Of a stretch of DNA of 64,000 nt, positions 17,920 through 26,045 are shown piece after piece. Where the stretch lies: assembly GCA_937876195.1 (NCBI GenBank), contig CALEIK010000024.1, positions 124,001 through 188,000 of the forward strand, given 5' to 3'. Below the pieces are notes generated by a model. The model saw only the letters and a list, made by a program, of their open reading frames with translations, searched no databases and was not told the origin of the DNA. The stretch comes from an uncultured Flavobacteriales bacterium (GTDB taxonomy: Bacteria > Bacteroidota > Bacteroidia > Flavobacteriales_D > Crocinitomicaceae). A program made the translations under genes and the position numbers. Position 1 is the first letter of the stretch, and each line of letters begins with the position of its first letter.

Positions 17920-18702
17920 ATGGAATTATCAGGTAAGCACGCAATTGTCTGCGGTAGCACACAAGGGATAGGGTTGGAAACAGCTAAACTACTTGCGACA
18001 CGTGGAGCAAAAGTAACGCTTGTTGGAAGAAATGAGAAAAAATTGATTATCGCCCAGCATTCTTTAGCGAAGAACGAAGGAGTCGAGCATAATTATCTAG
18101 TCGTTGATTTCACCCAACCTCTTCAACTGAAAACGGAACTCGAGAGCTATTTAAAGCAAGGGAACTCACCGACTATTTTGGTCAATAATACTGGGGGACC
18201 AAAAGGAGGGCCGATTATAGATGCAGATATTTCGGAATTTACATCCACCTTTAGTCAGCATTTAATTTGCAACCATATTCTTGCACAAGCATTGGTTCCT
18301 GTGATGAAAAAGCAGGGTGAAGGAAGTATTGTAAATATTATTTCAACGAGTGTGAAACAACCGCTAAACGGATTGGGGGTATCAAATACTATTCGAGGAG
18401 CTGTAGCCAATTGGAGTAAAACCTTGGCTAATGAATTGGGGCAGTTTAATATTCGAGTGAATAACGTTCTTCCCGGTGCAACAAACACAAGTCGTTTGCA
18501 AGAAATTGCAGCGGCAAAATCAGAAAATAGCGCACAAAATGTAGCAGATATATTTGAGGAAATGGCAAAACAGTCACCAATGCAGAGGATCGCAGAACCA
18601 ATTGAAATTGCTGAAGCTGTTGCCTTTCTCGTTTCACCACGAGCGTCGTACATCAATGGAATTAACATTCCTGTAGATGGTGGGCGCACCAAATCGCTTT
18701 AA
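17920..18702 (+). CDS. SDR family oxidoreductase, divergent branch lacking the catalytic tyrosine
   Basis: The 260-residue protein has the Rossmann cofactor motif GSTQGIG (residues 12-18), the NNTGG block near residue 90, and the C-terminal INGINIPVDGG signature of FabG-like short-chain dehydrogenases. The catalytic YxxxK is not present: after NIISTSVKQPLNG comes LGVSNTIRGAVANW, so Tyr is replaced by Asn and Lys by Arg. Divergent SDRs with an SN-x-x-R pattern are known to me as a recurrent group annotated simply as SDR; their reaction is uncertain. An NAD(P)-dependent role is likely but normal hydride-transfer chemistry may be altered. The stop codon overlaps the start of the next gene by one base, so the two genes are coupled. 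Confidence 0.85.
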   Translation: MELSGKHAIVCGSTQGIGLETAKLLATRGAKVTLVGRNEKKLIIAQHSLAKNEGVEHNYLVVDFTQPLQLKTELESYLKQGNSPTILVNNTGGPKGGPIIDADISEFTSTFSQHLICNHILAQALVPVMKKQGEGSIVNIISTSVKQPLNGLGVSNTIRGAVANWSKTLANELGQFNIRVNNVLPGATNTSRLQEIAAAKSENSAQNVADIFEEMAKQSPMQRIAEPIEIAEAVAFLVSPRASYINGINIPVDGGRTKSL

Positions 18703-19094
18703 TGCGCATACTGTTCATTCTTCTTTTATGTGCTGCAAGTTGTGAATCGTACGATCCTAAAAGTGAAGCTTGCATAGTGCAAGGGTTTGATGAATTGGGT
18801 GGAGCTTCAGTTCTATCAAGTGAAAAATTACGCATATCACATGCCACATATTCAACTGCTGAGCATGTTCGAATCATAAACGGAAACATTACTGTTTCGA
18901 ATGAATCCTTTCCATTTACACTAGTTCTGGATGATCAAAAATCACCAAAAGTGATTACGTCAAGTTTTCCTTTCGCGGTCATGGATAGTTTACCCTATCA
19001 TTGCTCTTTTCAAATGAAAGACAGTGGGTTTTGTGAAATTCTTTGGGAGCGCGAAAACAGGCGAGTTTACCTACGCAAAAGAGTTATTTTATAA
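18702..19094 (+). CDS. Small lipoprotein of unknown function
   Basis: This 130-residue protein begins at an ATG that overlaps the SDR stop (TAATG), which supports translational coupling. Its N-terminus (MRILFILLLCAASC) is a lipoprotein signal with lipobox AASC and cysteine at residue 14. The rest is a beta-rich sequence of about 115 residues with three further cysteines (near residues 23, 99 and 108) and no family I recognise. The 3' end overlaps the convergent T9SS gene by 11 bases. Its function may relate to the SDR only through co-transcription. Confidence 0.65.
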   Translation: MRILFILLLCAASCESYDPKSEACIVQGFDELGGASVLSSEKLRISHATYSTAEHVRIINGNITVSNESFPFTLVLDDQKSPKVITSSFPFAVMDSLPYHCSFQMKDSGFCEILWERENRRVYLRKRVIL

Positions 19095-21456
19095 CGTTGA
19101 CGTGACCTGTGATACTTTTTGTCCTGCCTGAGTTGGTGGTGTAATTTATTTTATAAGTATAGGTGCCATCGTTAACGTATTTCCCTTTATAAGTACCATC
19201 CCACTTGAATCGTGGGTTGTCGTCTTCAAAAATAAGCTGACCCCATCTATTGAATATTTGGACATTTAAAATTTCAATTCCAACAACGCTTACCTGAAAC
19301 GCGTTGTTATAGCGATCCCCATCAGGAGTAAAGGTATTTGGAACATAAATGTACCATTCTTCCTCAATGGAAATTGGTTTTTGGATCGTGTCCTTACATC
19401 CTTTATGATCAGTCGCAATTAGAGTGATGTAATAGGCCCCTGGCTCATCGTAGGTATTGTTTGGGTGGACCAACGTTGAGTTTTGACCATCACCAAAATC
19501 CCACTCATAAGTACTTGCATTTTGGGATGAGTTTTGAAATGTGATCGGTAAATCATTGAAAAGAACAGGACCCAAAATTTCAAAGTTTGCCGTTGGTTCT
19601 ATGACAACAATTTGCACGTTTCCTTCCACTGTAAAGGTTTGGCACTCATCGGAAACACTCACCGTGTATGTGGTTGTTACTTCTGGATTCACCCAGACGC
19701 TTTGCGTTGTTTCACCACTGTGGAACCATTCATAGAAAAACTGTCCAAATCCTCCTGCTGGCGTAACAAATATTTCCGTAGAGTCTCCTGGGCAAATTTC
19801 AACTGAGGGACTCATTTCAAGTACTAATGGTGGACTTAAAACTGAGTAAACAATATCGGCAGAAATTTGACTGCCACAAAAATCAGTCACGGTAACAGTG
19901 TAGGTCGTTGTTGTTGCGGGCACAGCGGAGTAAGAATCATTTGTCGATAATCCTGTTTGGAAATTAGAGGACCATTCATACGTATAAGGTTCTAACCCGC
20001 CGGAAGCATTTGATTCCAACAATACAGGAACAAAGGGACAAATATCAGACAAGTCAGCTGTTTGATTTAGTACCAAGGGATCGTAAACGGGAACGACTAC
20101 CTCAAAATCTGCACTGACCACTGCCTGTAAACAATCGTCAGTGACATCTACTGAATACGTTTCTGTTGAACCTGGAGAAACAAAAATGGAAGGTGTAGTT
20201 TCACCTGTACTCCAGAGATATTCATAGGGAGGAGCTCCACCAGTAGCGGTAGCAAACAATTCAACCTCTTCACCAGGACAAACAATTTCTTCTCCGGTAA
20301 TTTCGACGAGTAACGGGTTTATATCATCAATACCAAGATTCAGTATGATGGAACTCGGATCACCACAGGGGTCAATCAGAAGAAATTCTAGAATTATGGT
20401 TTCCAGACCTTCAGCGATTCCATCTTCAAAGGCGGTAAATGAAAATTGTATTTGCTGAACTCCGGCCGGAAAGGTAACAGAATTTGGTAGCGTCGTATAG
20501 TCAACACCCTCAGTCGCTGTTCCTGAAACGTTTAGAGGAAGTGTTAGTGGGGCGTTTAAATCTTCGGTCCCACGAGTTAAAGTTACGGTAGCGTCAACGC
20601 AACCCTCAGCTGCTATGTTAGGGTTGTTAAATAAGTTCTGGGATAATTGGTGATCAATTTCCACTGGTACAGGCGAATTTAAACTGTTCGCTTCAAGGAA
20701 AATACCAGAATCATAAATACCGTCCCCAGCATCCGCAATAGCAATAATTAAATGATAGGTTTCCCCACAAATAACATCGGAACTTGCTGTTAATGGTGTA
20801 GTAAAACCGTCATATTGGATAGTCCCTCCACCATTGTTGTTCACGTAAAATCCACCGTTAACCGCACCAAATGAATTTCCGTTGATGTTTACCCCCGCGG
20901 AATGTACGTTATCAATTGTAACAGGCTGTGTATTAGGTAGACGTGCAATATTCTGCTGTCCGCCAGGAATCCCCGGCCCAGAAATAAAAAAGGCAAAGGC
21001 ATCGTTAAATCCAGTGTTTACATATTCTAGGTACTCTTCAGAGCCGAAAACGTATCTAAATTCTACGTAATCAGAGTAAGGAACAAAATCAAATTCCAAG
21101 ACGGAAGCATTAAATGTAGCTGCCCCTGCAATTGCGTTTAGAGGAGAATAACCGCCACCACCATTGTCCACTCCTGCATCCGGCTGATTATTTGGACCGT
21201 GAGGCCCAGAACCTGTGTTTGCAATTGTCCCGGTAGTCATAACTATTCCTGAAGCCAAGCCTAAATTAGTTCCGGCTGCTGTAAACTGGCCAATAGCCCC
21301 GCCAGAACCACCATAAGATATATTGGAAACTGTTACACCTTGTCCAAGTAGCACGTTCTGCACAAGATTCGCAGGTCCTCCACCACCATTCGTAACCAAC
21401 TGACCCAATAAGATCGTTGGAAATAAGAACAGCGCTATGGAGATTAATTTTTTCAA
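19084..21456 (-). CDS. T9SS cargo protein with choice-of-anchor L, Calx-beta, PKD and type B sorting domains
   Basis: The 790-residue protein has a signal peptide (MKKLISIALFLFPTILLGQ). A choice-of-anchor L domain (about 20-260) shows NLGLASGIVMTTG and FVFGSEEY-like text read as RYVFGSEEYLEYVN. Then come a Calx-beta-like module (about 285-375), three repeats with ATGGAPPYEYLWSTGETTPS-like sequence, a PKD domain (ASTYEWDFGDGQNS), and a C-terminal type B gliding-motility-associated domain (YVPNTFTPDGDRYNNAF...FNRWGQLIFE...GTYTYKINY). Type B domains send proteins through the T9SS for surface attachment. I infer a surface protein involved in adhesion, motility or matrix. The 3' end overlaps the small lipoprotein gene. 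Confidence 0.9.
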   Translation of the reverse strand: MKKLISIALFLFPTILLGQLVTNGGGGPANLVQNVLLGQGVTVSNISYGGSGGAIGQFTAAGTNLGLASGIVMTTGTIANTGSGPHGPNNQPDAGVDNGGGGYSPLNAIAGAATFNASVLEFDFVPYSDYVEFRYVFGSEEYLEYVNTGFNDAFAFFISGPGIPGGQQNIARLPNTQPVTIDNVHSAGVNINGNSFGAVNGGFYVNNNGGGTIQYDGFTTPLTASSDVICGETYHLIIAIADAGDGIYDSGIFLEANSLNSPVPVEIDHQLSQNLFNNPNIAAEGCVDATVTLTRGTEDLNAPLTLPLNVSGTATEGVDYTTLPNSVTFPAGVQQIQFSFTAFEDGIAEGLETIILEFLLIDPCGDPSSIILNLGIDDINPLLVEITGEEIVCPGEEVELFATATGGAPPYEYLWSTGETTPSIFVSPGSTETYSVDVTDDCLQAVVSADFEVVVPVYDPLVLNQTADLSDICPFVPVLLESNASGGLEPYTYEWSSNFQTGLSTNDSYSAVPATTTTYTVTVTDFCGSQISADIVYSVLSPPLVLEMSPSVEICPGDSTEIFVTPAGGFGQFFYEWFHSGETTQSVWVNPEVTTTYTVSVSDECQTFTVEGNVQIVVIEPTANFEILGPVLFNDLPITFQNSSQNASTYEWDFGDGQNSTLVHPNNTYDEPGAYYITLIATDHKGCKDTIQKPISIEEEWYIYVPNTFTPDGDRYNNAFQVSVVGIEILNVQIFNRWGQLIFEDDNPRFKWDGTYKGKYVNDGTYTYKINYTTNSGRTKSITGHVNVIK

Positions 21457-21558
21457 TTCAATTAGTTAGACGTAAAAATACTAAAAACGTTTCCTTTCAA
21501 GGTATTACAAAATCCAAGCCAAGCTAGATTTATACTATTTTAACGTTTAGATAGTCAT

Positions 21559-21566
21559 TATATTTG
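21559..21566 (+). promoter_or_regulatory. Possible -7 box TATATTTG upstream of the M23 peptidase gene
   Basis: TATATTTG fits TAnnTTTG and lies 32 bases before the GTG start. No convincing -33 TTG is seen at the right distance. Confidence 0.35.
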
Positions 21567-21598
21567 TTGAATCCGTAATTAATAATCAGATTTGTCAC

Positions 21599-22438
21599 GT
21601 GAGGATAGGAAAAAGAATAGTAAAAGCTTTAGGAAAAAATTTGAAATTTTCTATTTCAAACCCAACCAGCTTTAGGGAAATTTGGAGTTTTAATAGTAAC
21701 GGTGTCCGCGTAATTAGCCTTCTATTACTTGTGATTGTGGCTACAAGTTTCGCTATAGCTTATTTTTTCGGCGCACGTTTTTTTAGCGCAGAAACGAAAA
21801 CGATAGAGCGAGAAAAACTAGAAGCACAAACCTTAGCAATTGATTCACTTTCCAATCAACTAGAAGCACAAGAAAATTATATATTGGCAATTAGAAAGAT
21901 GTTGAGTGGCGAGTTACCAATCGCAAGTACGCTCGATTCTATTCCTGATTTGAAAAAGGACATCGATTTAAGCAAGATTAATACTCAGCAGTCGTATGAA
22001 GAAGTGCAAATTTCGGAGAGAGTAAAGGCTGATTTAATGACGCAGAACGCTCAAAAGGAATCAAACATTCCGTACTTTGGGAATCCAGTAACCGGAGTGA
22101 TTAGTCAGGGCTTTGATCGCAAAGGTCACCATGCAATTGATATCGTGACAGAAAAGAATATGGCTGTCAAAGCGTGTTTGGCAGGAACGGTAATTTACGC
22201 TGCCTATACAAGAAGGGATGGTTACATTATTGTGATTGACCACGGAAATAAATTTTTATCCATTTACAAGCACAATAAGCGCATTCTAAAAAAGACAGGT
22301 TTAAAGGTTAAATTGGGTGATCCCATTGCCATTGTTGGAGATACTGGTGAAAATTCAGATGGACCTCACCTGCATTTTGAATTGTGGTTAGATCAACAGC
22401 CCGTGGATCCAATCAAGTATATGGATTTTAAGCACTGA
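21599..22438 (+). CDS. M23 family metallopeptidase with N-terminal membrane anchor
   Basis: The 279-residue protein starts at a GTG and has one membrane helix near residues 38-56 (VISLLLLVIVATSFAIAYFF). A coiled-coil stretch (residues about 65-100) leads to a C-terminal M23 LytM/lysostaphin-type domain (about 155-275). Zinc ligands fit HHAID and HLHFE (GDTGENSDGPHLHFELW); the segment IVIDHGNKFLSIYKHN is also typical. Such enzymes cleave peptidoglycan cross-links or act as activators of amidases in the periplasm, and are common in Bacteroidota next to envelope genes. The 3' end overlaps the convergent ABC exporter gene by 11 bases. Confidence 0.9.
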   Translation: MRIGKRIVKALGKNLKFSISNPTSFREIWSFNSNGVRVISLLLLVIVATSFAIAYFFGARFFSAETKTIEREKLEAQTLAIDSLSNQLEAQENYILAIRKMLSGELPIASTLDSIPDLKKDIDLSKINTQQSYEEVQISERVKADLMTQNAQKESNIPYFGNPVTGVISQGFDRKGHHAIDIVTEKNMAVKACLAGTVIYAAYTRRDGYIIVIDHGNKFLSIYKHNKRILKKTGLKVKLGDPIAIVGDTGENSDGPHLHFELWLDQQPVDPIKYMDFKH

Positions 22439-24272
22439 TCCCCTGCAAAGAGGATAAGTTATAGTACATCCCTTTTAATGCAATCAATTCGTCGTGGGTT
22501 CCTTGCTCTTTAATTTCGCCTTTCGAAAGGACAATAATTTTATCTGCGTTTTGAATTGTACTCAATCGGTGAGCAATCACCAAGCTGGTTCGATCCTTTA
22601 ATAGGTTATTCAATGCGTCTTGAACGAGTTTTTCCGATTCTGTATCTAATGCTGAAGTCGCTTCGTCAAGGATGAGAATTGGTGGGTTCTTTAATACAGC
22701 ACGAGCAATACTTACCCGCTGTTTTTGTCCACCAGAAAGTTTATTTCCACGTTCACCAATGTTCGTGTCGTAACCGTTTTCTAACTCTAAAATAAATTCA
22801 TGTGCATTGGCAATTTTCGCTGCTTGCATGATTTCCTCTTCAGAAGCGTCTGGTTTTCCAAAGGAAATATTTTCACGAACTGTGGTATTGAATAGAATAG
22901 ATTCTTGAGAAACAATACCAATTTGCTGACGCAATTCAAAAATGGAAGCATCCTTGATATTGACTTCATCGAAAGTGATAGCACCCTTGTGAATATCGTA
23001 AAAGCGTGGTAATAAATCAGCAAGAGTTGACTTTCCACTTCCAGATTCTCCAACTAAGGCAATGGTTTTACCAATGGGAATTTCAAACGAAACATCTTTC
23101 AGAACGTAATCGTTGTTGTATTTAAAGGAAACGTTGGTGTATTTTACGCCCTTTGTCAATTCGTTGAGTGGAATTGGATTTTCGGGACTGTTGATTTTTT
23201 CGTCGGTATTAAGCACTTCATTGATTCGGTCTTGCGATGCCTTCGCCTTGTTTAAGTTGGCAATTGATTTTGAAACTCCCTGAATGGGGACCAATAACTG
23301 AGTAAAGACAATGATGAATGCTATAAAATGCGGGGCAGTTAAACGTGATTCAGAAGTTGCTTCGAGAATGAGCGAACCGCCGTACCATACAATGACCATC
23401 ATGACGATTGCTCCAAGCGTTTCGTTAAGTGGTGGAGAAAGATCTCTTTTTCTAAAAGCTTTGGTAATCAACTCCTGATGCCTTAAGTTTTCTTTTTTGA
23501 AACGCTTCGTAATAGGTTTAATGGCGTTAAATGCTTTGATAATTCGAATTCCGCCAAGACTTTCATCCATAATGGAATAAAGAAATCCCATTTGCTCTTG
23601 ACCTTGTTTTGCGGTGCGCTTCAAGCTTTTCCCAATGACTGCAATAATCAGTGCGGTTAAGGGTAAAAGGATGAGCGAAAACATTGTAAGATTGACGCTC
23701 CAATAAAGAAGTGCACTTAAATATAGAATGATGGCAATAGGTTCTCTAAAAACAAGTTCCAAAACAGCGACAACAGCCAATTCAATTTCTCCAACATCGC
23801 TTTGCATGCGCGCAATGAGGTCACCTTTTCTTTCATTGGTGTAATAGGACAGTGGTAAGTTCATTGCTTTTGTGAACAACGCATCTCTGACATCTCTAAC
23901 AACTGACATGCGCAATTGGGATTGAAACCAAATAGCACCGTAGCGAAATAGGTTTTTCAGAAAAAAGGAAATGGCTACTGAAATACACACGAACAGAAGG
24001 GCACCTTTTGGGTCTGATGCCGACATCGTCTGCATGATGTAGTTATAATATTCCCCACAATATTCAAAAAAACCAACAAATCCCTCAGAACGAACAGGTT
24101 CCGTAAGAACAGTGCTTTGTTCCTCTGGAAAGAAAATGATTTGGAGAAAGGGAATAAACAGTGCCATTGAAAGCAAGTTGAACAACACAAATAGTAGGTT
24201 GAAAAGTATCACTAAAATAGCGGTCCATTTATACTTGAAAGTATACCTGTAAATCTCTAAAATTCCTTTCAT
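22428..24272 (-). CDS. ABC exporter, fused membrane and ATPase domains (MsbA-like)
   Basis: I start at the ATG at 24272 (MKGILEIYRYTFKYKW), 13 codons inside the longest frame, because this fits the family's N-terminus. The 614-residue half-transporter has a type 1 exporter membrane domain with six helices (about 15-330) and a C-terminal ATPase. The ATPase has Walker A GESGSGKST (around residue 400), Q-loop QQIGIVSQESILFN, signature LSGGQKQR and Walker B ILILDEATSALD followed by the H-loop IAHRLST. It works as a homodimer. MsbA-type proteins in Bacteroidota flip lipid A core or other lipids; substrate is not shown by the sequence. The gene is divergent from rbfA with a gap of 72 bases. Confidence 0.9.
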   Translation of the reverse strand: MKGILEIYRYTFKYKWTAILVILFNLLFVLFNLLSMALFIPFLQIIFFPEEQSTVLTEPVRSEGFVGFFEYCGEYYNYIMQTMSASDPKGALLFVCISVAISFFLKNLFRYGAIWFQSQLRMSVVRDVRDALFTKAMNLPLSYYTNERKGDLIARMQSDVGEIELAVVAVLELVFREPIAIILYLSALLYWSVNLTMFSLILLPLTALIIAVIGKSLKRTAKQGQEQMGFLYSIMDESLGGIRIIKAFNAIKPITKRFKKENLRHQELITKAFRKRDLSPPLNETLGAIVMMVIVWYGGSLILEATSESRLTAPHFIAFIIVFTQLLVPIQGVSKSIANLNKAKASQDRINEVLNTDEKINSPENPIPLNELTKGVKYTNVSFKYNNDYVLKDVSFEIPIGKTIALVGESGSGKSTLADLLPRFYDIHKGAITFDEVNIKDASIFELRQQIGIVSQESILFNTTVRENISFGKPDASEEEIMQAAKIANAHEFILELENGYDTNIGERGNKLSGGQKQRVSIARAVLKNPPILILDEATSALDTESEKLVQDALNNLLKDRTSLVIAHRLSTIQNADKIIVLSKGEIKEQGTHDELIALKGMYYNLSSLQGISA

Positions 24273-24344
24273 AATGTAACACAAAGATATATTTTGTTTT
24301 TCGTAGTGCACTAAAAGCGTGTAAACAATTCTTACTTTTGTACT

Positions 24345-24680
24345 ATGAGTTCAATAAGACAAAGTAGAATTGAGGGAGTAATTAAAGAGGAACTATCCGT
24401 TTTTTTTCAAAGAAATGCCCGCGAAATATGCTTGGGAGCAATGGTGAGTGTGAATATCGTTCGCGTTTCTCCTGACCTGTCAAGTGTTAAATGTTACCTA
24501 AGTATTTTTGCAGGTCCACCGAAGGAGGAGGTTCTTGAAAATGTAAAGATAAACTCCTCAAAAATTAGAGGAGAAGTGGGAAGAAGATTGAAAAATATGA
24601 AGCACATTCCCACCTTATCGTTTTATATTGATGATTCAATTGATTATGCCAATCAAATTGAAGAGTTGCTAAAAAAATAG
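24345..24680 (+). CDS. rbfA: 30S ribosome-binding factor A
   Basis: The 111-residue protein is a full-length RbfA, a KH-like factor that binds the free 30S subunit and helps mature the 5' end of 16S rRNA, important in the cold. The start MSSIRQSRIEGVIKEEL and the block VSVNIVRVSPDLSSVKCYLSIF and LSFYIDDSIDYANQIEELL are family-typical. A box TACTTTTG (24333-24340) that fits TAnnTTTG lies four bases before the ATG, so the transcript may be nearly leaderless (inference). The LolE-like permease gene follows in the same frame directly after the TAG stop. Confidence 0.93.
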   Translation: MSSIRQSRIEGVIKEELSVFFQRNAREICLGAMVSVNIVRVSPDLSSVKCYLSIFAGPPKEEVLENVKINSSKIRGEVGRRLKNMKHIPTLSFYIDDSIDYANQIEELLKK

Positions 24681-24686
24681 GGGGTT

Positions 24687-25913
24687 ATCAATGTTCCATT
24701 TTTCATAGCGCGAAGATACCTTTCTACAAAGCGAAGAAAGAACGTTGTCAATTTGATAACACGAATTTCTGTCATTGGAATTGCTGCAATTACCGCTGCA
24801 CTGATTATTTTGCTCTCTGCATTCAATGGTATTGAAATGATGATCGATCGCCTGTATTCGGAGTTTGACAGCGAAATTACCATTCGATTAAAAGAGGGAA
24901 AAACATTCAATGAACAGCGCATTGATCCTGCTCAAATTCTAAAAATTGAGGGTGTGGTTCGTTACACCAGAGCCATAGAGGAAGTTGTTATACTAAAACA
25001 CGAGAACAAATGGGTCAACGCTCAATTATTAGCTGTCGACTCGTCGTTTTTGAAAATGACCAACATGAAAGACCACATGGTCGATGGAAAGCCTCACCTC
25101 GTAATGGAGGGTGAAAATTTCGGATTGATAGGCGCAACATTATTAGATAAACTCGGAGGCTATATCCCTGGAAATTTCGGTTACGAGAGCATTATTTGCT
25201 ACGTCCCGAAAAGAGATTTAAAGATTCGCTTTGGAAAGAATCCATTTCAAACGAAAATTATTCAGCTTGCAGGAAGAATTAATTTTAATCGCGAAGTCAA
25301 TGCTCAAAGCTTGATTGTTCCCCTTGAGATAGGAAAAGAACTGATGGGATACACGAATCATATTTCGGCGCTGTACGTTGAATGTGAGAATGATGCGGAA
25401 AGAGAGAAAGTCAAAGCTCAAATACAAACGTTGGTGGGGAGTGATTTTGTTGTTAAGACCAATCTTGAAAAAAATGAGCTAATTTATAAGACCAGTAAAT
25501 CGGAGAAAATCATCGTACTCATTATTTTATTGTTCATCTTTATTTTAGCAGCGTTTAATCTAGTTGCTTCTCTAACGATGCTCTTTGTTGAAAAATTAGA
25601 TAATTTAAAAACAATGATTTCATTTGGGGCGCGAAACAATTTCATTTTCAAGATTTTCTTTTTGGAGGGATTGCTAATCGCTGGAAAGGGAATTGTGATA
25701 GGAGTATTAATAGGTTACGCAGTATGCTTGGCACAAATCCATTTGGATTTAATCACAATGCCAAATTCTGGCGGGGAACCTTTCCCCATGCGTTTATCCT
25801 TTTTTGATGGTGTACTAATTTTATCACTCGTTTCCGCACTCAGTATGTTGTTTTCGTACTTGCCAGTTAAATTTTTAATTGGACGAAATTTTGAGAATTC
25901 CACCCAGAAATAG
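24687..25913 (+). CDS. LolE/FtsX-like ABC transporter permease with apparent ATC start
   Basis: Four membrane segments of the MacB/FtsX permease architecture are visible: one near the N-terminus (ISVIGIAAITAALIILLSAFNG) and three at the C-terminus (IIVLIILLFIFILAAFNLV, GLLIAGKGIVIGVLIGYAV, GVLILSLVSALSMLFSYLP). A periplasmic domain of about 220 residues lies between. Such proteins release lipoproteins or act in related envelope export. The family-typical N-terminus NVPFFIARRYLSTKRRKN lies upstream of the first usual start (TTG, 24753). The only codon at the expected place is ATC (24687-24689), preceded by AGGGGG. I give 24687 as start; if only normal starts work, the protein begins at 24753. 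The frame is the same as rbfA's, separated by its TAG. Confidence 0.78.
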   Translation: MNVPFFIARRYLSTKRRKNVVNLITRISVIGIAAITAALIILLSAFNGIEMMIDRLYSEFDSEITIRLKEGKTFNEQRIDPAQILKIEGVVRYTRAIEEVVILKHENKWVNAQLLAVDSSFLKMTNMKDHMVDGKPHLVMEGENFGLIGATLLDKLGGYIPGNFGYESIICYVPKRDLKIRFGKNPFQTKIIQLAGRINFNREVNAQSLIVPLEIGKELMGYTNHISALYVECENDAEREKVKAQIQTLVGSDFVVKTNLEKNELIYKTSKSEKIIVLIILLFIFILAAFNLVASLTMLFVEKLDNLKTMISFGARNNFIFKIFFLEGLLIAGKGIVIGVLIGYAVCLAQIHLDLITMPNSGGEPFPMRLSFFDGVLILSLVSALSMLFSYLPVKFLIGRNFENSTQK

Positions 25914-25973
25914 AAGTATTTGAGTCGGTGAAATTGCCATGGACAAAATGTGAATTACTTTTTTTGTTATTCA

Positions 25974-26005
25974 TTGAAGGATTCGACATAAAATCCATAT
26001 ATTTG
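25974..26005 (+). promoter_or_regulatory. Promoter of atpD-atpC
   Basis: TTG at 25974-25976 and TATATTTG at 25998-26005 are separated by 21 bases, which fits the Bacteroidota consensus (TTG, 17-23 bases, TAnnTTTG). It lies 41 bases before the atpD ATG, after the end of the permease gene. Confidence 0.6.
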
Positions 26006-26045
26006 CGCAAAATTTAGGAGTTAATTTTCAAAAAAGGACGCAGAA

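Noticed and set aside
24333..24345. Claim of a truly leaderless rbfA transcript
   Set aside because: Only the box TACTTTTG close to the ATG suggests it; no -33 element or transcript start is known, so it is only mentioned in the gene entry.
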